Below, piece by piece: positions 1 through 7,800 of a stretch of DNA of 64,000 nt. Numbering within the stretch: the stretch's first letter is position 1; every line of letters starts with the position of its first letter. The notes beneath the pieces are model-generated. The model was not told the origin of the DNA. It worked only from the letters and a program-made list of their open reading frames with translations, and searched no databases. The position numbers and the translations under genes were made by a program. Source of the DNA: Xanthobacter agilis (lineage in GTDB: Bacteria; Pseudomonadota; Alphaproteobacteria; Rhizobiales; Xanthobacteraceae); contig NZ_JABWGX010000009.1 of NCBI RefSeq assembly GCF_021730435.1, forward strand, positions 1 through 64,000, read 5' to 3'.

Positions 1-99
1 ATAATCTGTTCTTCCGTGAACCTTGATCGTTTCATTCGTCCGTCCCTTTCATCGGGCGGACTCTAGCTATTTCTGGAGGAGTTTCAGGGGGTCACGTCA
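1..99 (-). mobile_element. IS3-family element, terminal part with orfA start
   Basis: A minus-strand ATG at 35-33 opens MKRSRFTEEQII and runs off the window. This is the usual first stretch of OrfA, the helix-turn-helix subunit of IS3-family transposases. Upstream of it (positions 99 to 81 on the minus strand) is TGACGTGACCCCCTGAAAC, which looks like a TG-starting terminal inverted repeat, so the element boundary is probably near 99. Whether the element is intact outside the window cannot be judged. Confidence 0.7.
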
Positions 100-513
100 A
101 AAGGCTTAGTTTACCACAGCGACCGAGGCGTCCAATAGGTCTCGATCCGCTACACCGAACGCCTCGCCGAGGCCGGCGTGCTTCCCTCGATCGGCGGTGT
201 CGGAGATTCCTACGACACCGCACTCGCGGAGACGATCAACGGCCTCTACAAAGCCGGCGCGGTTCAGTTCCGGCGGCTGCGCCAGGCTGGCGTGTTCGAG
301 CTGTTCTTCGAAACCCTGGCATCCCTGAGCCGAACGGCATATCTGGCCCAGATGTTCGATTCCACCGTGGTGCGCGCCTATGTCTCCGCCGCCGGGGCAA
401 AAGGGGGGCAGCAGGGCCAGGTCCGCAGAGCCGTCATCAGGACACTCTCCTCGGCATCACCTGCACGAACATGCCCCCACTATCGAACGACAATCTGGAG
501 ACCGCCAATCTGA
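100..513 (+). pseudogene. Chimeric transposase remnant: IS3 OrfB fragment fused to IS5-family fragment
   Basis: The open frame reads GLVYHSDRGVQ, then an in-frame TAG at 136-138 where the IS3 family normally has Tyr, then VSIRYTERLAEAG and VGDSYDTALAETINGLYK. These are the catalytic-core signatures of an IS3 OrfB integrase. At about position 268 it passes in frame into RQAGVFELFFETLASLSRTA and MFDSTVVRAYVSAAGAKGG, the N-terminal region of IS5-family (IS427-like) transposases. The IS5 part loses similarity after about 420. It starts next to the IS3 terminus at 99, so at least three mobile fragments are stacked here. It is not functional. Confidence 0.8.
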
Positions 514-697
514 TCCTGCCAAAGTAGTGCTAGGGTCGGTTGGACCGATGTGCGGCGGTCACGGCACTATGGTTCGCTGGGGCATTCCGTTATATGAAGA
601 GATTCTATAGTGATTTTAGAAATCTCCGGACGAGCAGGTCCGCCTCTCGCGGGGAGGCGGAGGCCGGCACGGTGACAAACGGTGAAAAATCCCCCCA

Positions 698-2473
698 ATG
701 ACGCGAGAGAACCGCTCCCAGGCCACGATCCGCATCAGTCGCACCACATTCGACTGGGGCGAGCGGCGTCTTGTGGTCGAAGGTATTGCCGTTGCGCCGG
801 TGGCGATCTGCGAGGTGATCGTGAGCGTGCCCCAGCCCGAGCTGGACGTCGCCTATGTGGCACAGCGCAACGAGGAAAGCGTGGTCGATCTCGGCGACGG
901 ACGAAATTCTTGGGCGTGGCGCATCGAGGCGATTCTTGCGGGGCAGGCATTACCGCAGAGCGTCCGGGTCAGTTTTCAAGGGGAAAGCGGCCAAGGTGAG
1001 CACCTAGAAAGGGTGTCGACCGCTGCCGACGTGGTGGAGGTGACGTCGCCACGTGTTTTCCTGAGTTCGGCGGTGTTCGACCGCGAGACGCGCAATGTTC
1101 GCGTTCTCGGCTGGGCGGTGGGCGTCTCAGGCAATGATAAATTGTCGCTATTCCTCAACGGGCAGCCCTTCGGACAACCGAGATGGCGCGAGCGGCGGGA
1201 CGTAGAGCAACGTTTCCCTTGGCTCGCGGGTACCCGCCCGGGCTTCGAGGCGCAGGAGATGGTTTCTGGTAGCGCCGACGCCGATGGGGTGGTCGAAGCG
1301 CTCCTGGTGCGCAACAACAAATGGATCGGTTCCGCACGCTTGCCACTGAAGGCCGTTGGAGCCACGGTCGCCAACGCGGCGAAGCTCCCGCGCCACCCGT
1401 GGCTTGGTGCCGTTTTGAGCCGAGATGCGTCCGGAGCGGATATCAAAGGCCTCGCCAAGCGCATGACCCCAAGAGGCCGCCGTCGCCTGCTGGCCAGCCG
1501 GGCCTTTCAGGCACTCTGGTGCGCACCGTCCAATCCGGCGGCCATCATGAGACGGGCCATTGTGGAAACGATGATCGACAATGACGAAATCGGCGGCCTC
1601 CTTGATATCCGCTTGTCCACCGGCCACATTGTAGCTGCCAATCCGAACGAAGATCAGGTGATCGCCCGGCGCTTCCTGCTTGATGGAGGCTATGAGAATG
1701 GGGTGATCGACATTTTGCGCCGGCTGCTGCCCCGAGGCGGCACGGCCCTGGACGTCGGGTCGTGTTATGGCCACATCGCCATGGCCATGGCGCAGGCGGT
1801 CGGGCGCGATGGCCAGGTGGTGGCGGTAGAGGGCAATCCGGCGATGTCGGCACGCCTAGCGGGAACCTTTGGTCGCAACTGCATCGATAACATTGAAATC
1901 ATCCCGGCGGCGGTCGGTGCGCAATCGGGTGAAGGCTTCTTTTACCCGTTAACGCAAAACAATGTCGGCGGAAGTCGCGTGATTTCAGCGGAAGGGGCTG
2001 CTAACACCGATATCATTGATGAACAATTAAAAAAGATCACTGTGGTGTCTCTGGATCACGCCGAACGTGGATCTTCGGTGCCGTTCGTGAGCGACTGCGG
2101 ACATCTGTCGACACCCATCCGTGTTCCGATGACCACCCTAGACGAGATCATCGGGCGCACAGAAAAGGTGCCAGATGTTATGAAGATGGACATCGAGGGG
2201 TCGGAGCTTCTCGCGCTCCGTGGAGCAAAGAAGCTCATTTCCGGAGCCTTTGGAAAGCAGCCGGCCATCATCGTCGAGTATTCGCTGCTGCTTCCCATGC
2301 TGGGAGGAACGCGAGAAGACCTTTACATCATGCTTGAAGGCAACGGCTATCGGGCTCATCGGATGAGTCTGGGCAAGGGTCGCGGCGGCGAACTGACTGA
2401 ATTGAAATCGATGGATGAGGCCCCCGAACACGACGACCTGGTTTTCCTGCCGCTGTCGCTGCGGACGGAGTGA
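698..2473 (+). CDS. FkbM-family methyltransferase with N-terminal accessory beta domains
   Basis: 591 residues. The C-terminal third is an FkbM-type SAM-dependent methyltransferase: the SAM motif TALDVGSCYGHIAMAMAQA lies near residue 346 and MKMDIEGSELLALRGAKKLI near 494, which is the family signature. FkbM enzymes commonly O-methylate sugars or other small molecules. The N-terminal ~200 residues are not methyltransferase; they form one or two beta-sandwich-like units. The second (about 118-190, FLSSAVFDRETRNVRVLGWA then RRDVEQRFPW) resembles a segment of the giant glycosyltransferase at 4825-10002, suggesting a common glycan pathway. The ribosome site before ATG 698 is weak and a GC hairpin (640-660) precedes it. 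IS remnants lie on both sides and the codon usage is less GC-rich than the surroundings, consistent with acquired DNA. Confidence 0.85.
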   Translation: MTRENRSQATIRISRTTFDWGERRLVVEGIAVAPVAICEVIVSVPQPELDVAYVAQRNEESVVDLGDGRNSWAWRIEAILAGQALPQSVRVSFQGESGQGEHLERVSTAADVVEVTSPRVFLSSAVFDRETRNVRVLGWAVGVSGNDKLSLFLNGQPFGQPRWRERRDVEQRFPWLAGTRPGFEAQEMVSGSADADGVVEALLVRNNKWIGSARLPLKAVGATVANAAKLPRHPWLGAVLSRDASGADIKGLAKRMTPRGRRRLLASRAFQALWCAPSNPAAIMRRAIVETMIDNDEIGGLLDIRLSTGHIVAANPNEDQVIARRFLLDGGYENGVIDILRRLLPRGGTALDVGSCYGHIAMAMAQAVGRDGQVVAVEGNPAMSARLAGTFGRNCIDNIEIIPAAVGAQSGEGFFYPLTQNNVGGSRVISAEGAANTDIIDEQLKKITVVSLDHAERGSSVPFVSDCGHLSTPIRVPMTTLDEIIGRTEKVPDVMKMDIEGSELLALRGAKKLISGAFGKQPAIIVEYSLLLPMLGGTREDLYIMLEGNGYRAHRMSLGKGRGGELTELKSMDEAPEHDDLVFLPLSLRTE

Positions 2474-2624
2474 GCAAGCCCAGAGGGAATAGCGCTTGCT
2501 CGTGGCCATATGGTCTTCATGCATCGCCGCCAATGTTTCGCGCACTCCTGCAGGAAAGTGGCACCGGTGCGCGGTGAGCTTGGAGCGGGATGACGTATTC
2601 CCGTTCACAGCACTGTGCCACTGC

Positions 2625-2830
2625 TCAGGCGAGGATGGCGTTGGAGGTGAACGCGCTGCCGTTGTCGCTGACGATCATCTTTGGCCAGTTGCGCTCGACC
2701 ATCAGCAGATCCAACTCGCGTGCGACACGCGCGCGGGACAGCGATGTGTCCGCAGCCAGGGTGAGGCAATCCCGAGTGCGGTCATCCACCACTGTGGCTG
2801 TCAATGGGTACGGAAACCTGACCTCATATC
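2625..2830 (-). pseudogene. IS3-family transposase (OrfB) fragment
   Basis: The minus strand encodes VVDDRTRDCLTLAADTSLSR, ARVARELDLLMVERNWPKMI and VSDNGSAFTSNAILA, part of the DDE integrase core of IS3-family OrfB (the second catalytic Asp lies in VSDNG). Both ends of the gene are missing. The frame closes at 2625, and upstream residues (before about 2830) do not resemble the family. It is a dead remnant in the IS cluster between the FkbM gene and the glycosyltransferase operon. Confidence 0.75.
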
Positions 2831-2858
2831 GGCGCCGAATATTGAGCCCGGTCCGGAG

Positions 2859-2913
2859 CATTGACCCCACTGCCGCGGAGCGTTGGTGTGGCGCAGCGGC
2901 AGTGGGGTCAATG
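2859..2913. repeat. Perfect 18-bp inverted repeat
   Basis: CATTGACCCCACTGCCGC at 2859-2876 is repeated exactly in inverted orientation at 2896-2913, with a 19-nt spacer. It lies between the IS3 fragment and the IstB remnant, so the arms may be terminal repeats of an IS21-type element or its excision scar. As RNA it would fold into a strong hairpin. Confidence 0.7.
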
Positions 2914-2923
2914 GTGGCGGCGG

Positions 2924-3291
2924 TCAGGCCCGGTTCTTGAAACGCGCGCTCTCGTTTCCGGTCTCGACGACGTCGCAGTGGTGGGTGAGGCGATCGAGGA
3001 GCGCCGTGGTCATCTTGGTGGCACTGAAGACGCTCCGCCACTCGCCGAAGGCAAGGTTGGTGGTGACGATGACCGAGGTCTGTTCGGAGAGCCGGCTGAT
3101 GAGGTGGAACAGAAGCTGGCCGCCGGACGGGGCGAAGGGCAGGTAGCCGAGCTCGTCGAGGACGATGAAGCCCTTGCGGGAGAGATAATCGGCCAATTAT
3201 TGCGTTCCTTGCGGGCCCTGGCGGCCGGAACGGGCCTCGGCCTCCAGCTTGTTGACGAGGTCGACCAGGTTGAAGAAGCGCCCCCCGACGG
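2924..3291 (-). pseudogene. IS21-family IstB helper ATPase remnant
   Basis: The frame reads [18 protein letters not shown], a TAA stop at 3199-3197, then [40 protein letters not shown] and [20 protein letters not shown]. This is the Walker B/sensor half of IstB, the ATP-binding transposition helper of IS21. The N-terminal half with the Walker A motif is absent. The 5' edge abuts a G-run (around 3285-3300) directly joined to an IS5 fragment on the other strand. The truncation and nonsense codon make it a pseudogene. Confidence 0.85.
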
Positions 3292-3297
3292 GGGGGG

Positions 3298-3558
3298 GGC
3301 TACAATGCCCATCAGGTGAAGGACGCGGTCGCTGCCGTGTCGGCCCTGCGCATGGGAATCGTGAAGCGGACCGACCACGTGTCCGGCTTTGTCGTTCTGT
3401 CGCGCCGCTGGGTGGTCGAGCGTACCTTCTCGTGGTTTGGCCGCAACCGCCGGCTCGCCAAGGACTGGGAGAACCTCGCCGAGACGCTGCACGCTTTCGT
3501 CGCCCTCGCCCGCGATCCAGCTCAGCATCAGGCGCCCCGCCTGAAGGCCGGCCTTTGA
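3298..3558 (+). pseudogene. IS5-family transposase C-terminal remnant
   Basis: Encodes [14 protein letters not shown], then [20 protein letters not shown] and [20 protein letters not shown] to a stop at 3556-3558. This is the C-terminal DDE region (with the WVVERTF signature) of IS5/IS427-type transposases. The N-terminal half is missing here; an N-terminal half of the same general type lies at about 268-420, so the two fragments bracket the FkbM gene in the same orientation. The 3' end lies one nucleotide from the stop codon of the glycosyltransferase gene on the other strand. Confidence 0.85.
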
Positions 3559-3559
3559 G

Positions 3560-4828
3560 TCAGGCTCTCACAGTGCAAGCAGGCGAAGGCATTTCGGTGA
3601 GCAGTGACCGGGCGAAGTCCGATAGACTATATTTGAAGAGGCCGGGGTCACTGAATTCAGGCGAGATCACATAAAATTTCAGCAAGCGGGCAATATGCTC
3701 TAGAAGGCGGCGCTGATTGGGCTTGCGGCTGCCGTCGGCGATCGATTTCTTGACCGCGGATTCCAGCTGCGCGTTGAACAGGGCTTCTCGAACAAGTCCT
3801 GATCCGCTCAATTGCATCTTGCCCATGATGACCGTGGGGCGCTCATGCATCACGGACATATAAGCGCTTTGCGACACAATGGTTGTTAAGACGTTAATCA
3901 GGGGTAGAAGGTCAAGGAGGTCAATCCTCTTGTCGATGAGCGTCAAATACTCCTCATGTTCGGCGACCGCGGTGATTGCGTGCGTTGTGGAGGGGTGGGG
4001 CTTGTAAAGGATATACCAATTGTTTCGCCGTGCCACCCGCAGGAGCGCCTGAAGGCCTTGTTCGGTGCTGATGAAGTCGGCGGCATGAAGGGGAGTGCGC
4101 GTGGTGGTGTAGGGTTGCAGGCCGGTCTTGTAATCATTGATTCCGGCATAGAGGATCTTGGGTCGTGGATCGGCGGCCAGTATTTGGCTCAAATCCGATT
4201 CGGAGACGGCGGTCATGTCGGTCTTGCGGCTCAGGCGATTGCGACGCGCGTGCTCCAGATAGGCTTGGGCATGGGCGATGTCGGTGCCGTCGATGGGAAG
4301 GGCCGCGAACCTGCTCGGCTCGCGTGCGATCCAGCTTTCGGCCATCTGGCCACCGAACTCGAAACACCATGAGCCGGGGAGAACTCCATTTTCTCCGTAG
4401 ATCACGGGTACATTGTTTCGGCGGCACCAAGCCGCGATGATGTAGTGGTATGCATTAAACTGATGCCACAGGATCACGAGATCCGGCTCAAAACGACTGA
4501 GCTCCTCCTCAATGTAGCATTTGTAAAGATAGGCGGAGGCGTAGCAATCGGCCGCCCCCCGTTTGGGGACATCGTAGTTCAGCGTCTGGCCCGCGATCCG
4601 AAGAAGCTGATTCTTTGGATCGGCATTCTGTCCGAGCGTAAGGCCTTGTTTTGACGTCGATTGCCGCAGAAAATTTGGAAGTGGCAAAGTGAGTGCGACG
4701 CTCTCTATGGGGTGGCGGCTCGTGCGACACACGGCGGCGCCGTTGTCCTTGAGGTGCCTCAGAAGCGCTTCGATGCGTTGGAGCCGAGAGGGCTCCGCGC
4801 CGTAATCACTGTAGAAGATGCGTTTCAT
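3560..4828 (-). CDS. Capsule-type polysaccharide biosynthesis protein (putative GT-B glycosyltransferase)
   Basis: 422 residues. An N-terminal half with DLVILWHQFNAYHYIIAAWC and VPVIYGENGVLPGSWCFEFG is followed by a C-terminal Rossmann-like half with ILYKPHPS and TTIVSQSAYMSVMHERPTVI. This layout resembles KpsS/KpsC-type capsule proteins and other GT-B enzymes that act on surface polysaccharides. It is the second gene of a minus-strand operon, its ATG overlapping the end of the giant glycosyltransferase gene by four bases (4825-4828). The last few codons lie at the end of an IS5 fragment, so the native C-terminus was probably cut off and replaced by a few IS-derived residues. The donor and acceptor are unknown. 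Confidence 0.65.
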   Translation of the reverse strand: MKRIFYSDYGAEPSRLQRIEALLRHLKDNGAAVCRTSRHPIESVALTLPLPNFLRQSTSKQGLTLGQNADPKNQLLRIAGQTLNYDVPKRGAADCYASAYLYKCYIEEELSRFEPDLVILWHQFNAYHYIIAAWCRRNNVPVIYGENGVLPGSWCFEFGGQMAESWIAREPSRFAALPIDGTDIAHAQAYLEHARRNRLSRKTDMTAVSESDLSQILAADPRPKILYAGINDYKTGLQPYTTTRTPLHAADFISTEQGLQALLRVARRNNWYILYKPHPSTTHAITAVAEHEEYLTLIDKRIDLLDLLPLINVLTTIVSQSAYMSVMHERPTVIMGKMQLSGSGLVREALFNAQLESAVKKSIADGSRKPNQRRLLEHIARLLKFYVISPEFSDPGLFKYSLSDFARSLLTEMPSPACTVRA

Positions 4829-7800
4829 CGGGCAGCCTCCGGACGCGCGCGCATCGCCGAAAGGGCATCGTCGACCACTTGGACATAGGTTTGATAGCGC
4901 TCGGAAATATTCTTGAGCTCGGTTCCGCTCAAGGCGCTGTAGGAGAGATGTGGCTCATGGCAGCCATCCAGATAAACCTGTCGCGCGAGTTCGAATTTTT
5001 TAGCCGAAAAGCCCTTGACCGCCCGCGTTCCGGGATCGTCCTTGAAGATCTCCTCCAGCCGCTGGGCGAAGGCGTCGAGGGTGACGGTCTCGCGCACTTT
5101 CGGGTGGTCGGTGCGGACGCGGGATTCCACTGGCGTCTGCAAGACCTTTGCGATCAGAGCCCGCATGGCGTCAACGTCGCCCCAGGGTGCGAAATACGCG
5201 TGGTCGAGGTTGAACTCCTGCAACACCGGGAGGTCATAGGCAATGCAGGGCGTTCCCATGTAGCCGGCTTCGACGGGTGGATAGCCGAAGCCCTCGAACA
5301 ACGACGGAAAGATCATCAGTTCGGAGCGTGCAATTTCCTCGAACTTGCGCCGATCTGAGATCATGTACAGGAGCTTAAGGCTGAGCCCCATGTCGTCGAG
5401 GCGCGCGCGGAATCTGGCCAGAGTATCCATATCCGGCAAGTCGGCCGTTCCGGCGATCAGGGCGAGGGTATATCCCGCCATCTGCGGTGTCACGAGGTCG
5501 AAGATGGCGTCGATGTTTTTGTGTGCGCTCGCGTTGCCAAAGCGGCTGATGAGGATGATCTGCTTTTCACGCGGGTGGTGCTGTTGCCGCACGAGGTCGG
5601 CAATGGGACTATTGATGGAGGGTGGCGCGGCGGCAAAGACCGGCTCGTGGAATAAGGTCTTGTAGAAGCTCCGCGCGAACGGGATCGCGGTCTCGGCGGA
5701 AGACAGGATGACATCGGAGAAGCAGGCGGAGGCGAACCAATGATCGGCGTCCGCGAGCTTTTTCGGGTCCGGGGAGAGGCCATTGAACCAGTTCGGGCTT
5801 TCGAAATTCACGAAGGCGGTTCGCGCACCGCACCGCTGGGCGATCTCGTAGGTCTGTATGTTAAGGCGAGTCAGCCGCGCGCCGTCTGGCACCACCACGA
5901 CGTAATCGAAATGACCTTCGGGAGCATCGATCCAATCGTTGATGCAATAGCGGACCTTGCCGTGGTAGGGGCTGTACCCGAGATCTCCCGACCAAGGAGG
6001 CATGTTGTTGGTCCAGACCACAACGTCGTCGCAGAAGCGGGCGAGCGCTTCCGCCAACATGGTGACGTGATAGCGTCCGCCGGAGAAATGCCGGCGCGTG
6101 GTCTGGCTGACCACCAGGGCGCGGCGGCCGGTGCGCGCGGGGGACGTCGCTGCGGGCGTCTTGGCCGCCTGGAGCTTGCGGGGGGAGCCATTGCCGCCCG
6201 GTGCGAAGCAATGGGCGGGCGCCGGGCGAGCATGGACCGCCGGTGTATAGGAATCCGCGAGGGCGTAGAAGGACTTGCCCACGACCTCTCCAGCCAGGAA
6301 GGCGTCCTCGACGGAGGCGATGAAGCGATCCTCGGTGGACTGTGCGCGATTGACTACGAAGGTTGGATGGGCGAGGTGCCCGGAATCGACAAGGTCGTGG
6401 TATTGCGCGTCCTTGGAATGGCCCCAGAAGTCCTCGTTGGCGTCAGGGTCCGGCGCCCGGCCGTCGAGGCCGAGCATGTAGACCGTGTCGCTGAAGGTCG
6501 CCGCGATCGGAAGCATGTGGATGTTCAGCGTGCTGTCGAAGCGGGGCAGCGCCCAGATGTTTTCGAGGTTTGTGTTGAGCCCCGTGAGGCGCTGTTCGCA
6601 CATGATGACCCGGTCGCGGATTTCCGGGTGCTTTTGGATGAGGAAAAAGCCGACCTTGGCCGATGTGAAAAAATGAATGTCACGCGTCGTAATGGCGCGA
6701 ATAAGATCAGCACGGAAGGTTTCGGCATAGGTGGAAACGCCGAAGTGACTGACTGCATCGCCGGCGCAGATGATGGCGGGTTGGATGTGATCCAGCAACG
6801 CATCGTTGGCGACAATGGAGTTGCAGGCTACGGCCAGGCAGTCACTAAAATCGAAGGCGAAGGCATCGTCGATTGAAGGACCTGTTCCAAAAACGGCGCT
6901 GCAGGTCTTTCCGGCGGCCCTGTTCCGTTGCAGAAGGCGACGGAAACGTTCCTGGCTTTCGTTCAGGATTTCGGTCCGTTGTTGTTCCGGAGCCAGCAGC
7001 CAGGGGATGTTGCAGTAATGACCATATTCAACCGCGCTTGGATCATCCGTGGCGACGGGGACAATATGGGCGCGGGGAAGGATGCGCCTGATGTAATTCA
7101 GTAGTCCATGTGGAAGGGGGCGCCAAACCAGAATGACTTCGGCGCGCACCAGCGCGCCGAAGTAAGACGCTCCAGACGACATGAGCTCTAGTGTTGTATC
7201 ATTGGTGCTTTTGCGCCCGAAATACTCAGGCGGGGGAGGGATGGTGAGGTCCCGTGAATTGATCTCGTCGCCGAGGGCAAATGTGACGCAGGTGATCGGA
7301 GAGCCGGTGCCAGTAAGATACCAGCTCGCACGGTGATAGTGGTTCGAAAGGGCTTCCAGTGTGTCGAACGCGGGAAAATAGCAGACTTCCCCCTCCGTCG
7401 CCGCGGCCCCAGACGAGGCGTCCACATGCTGTTTCAGGGCGACGATGTCGGCGAGTTGCAGGCTGCCGGGTAGCGGCGCCTCGTTGCGCTGCACCGACTG
7501 GCGCATCGCGGCGAGCCGGCGCGGCGAATCCTGGCCGGGTGTGACGTCTTTGGAGGCTTGAAGGCGGCCGAAATGGACGGTGAGGATTTCCCTGTCGTGC
7601 AGGCCCGCGAGCGGAATGTTGATTGACCATTGGCGCTTGCCGTCGGTGTCGGTGTCTTCGAGTAAGCTGTAGACGGGTTTGATTTCCGCGCCGGAAGAGG
7701 TTGTGACGCGAAATTCGGGTGCCTCCGGCTCTTCACTGCTGATCGTGCCCTCGATCGAGCAGAGGTTGCGCAGCATGCTGTAGGTGCATTTCGCAATTTT

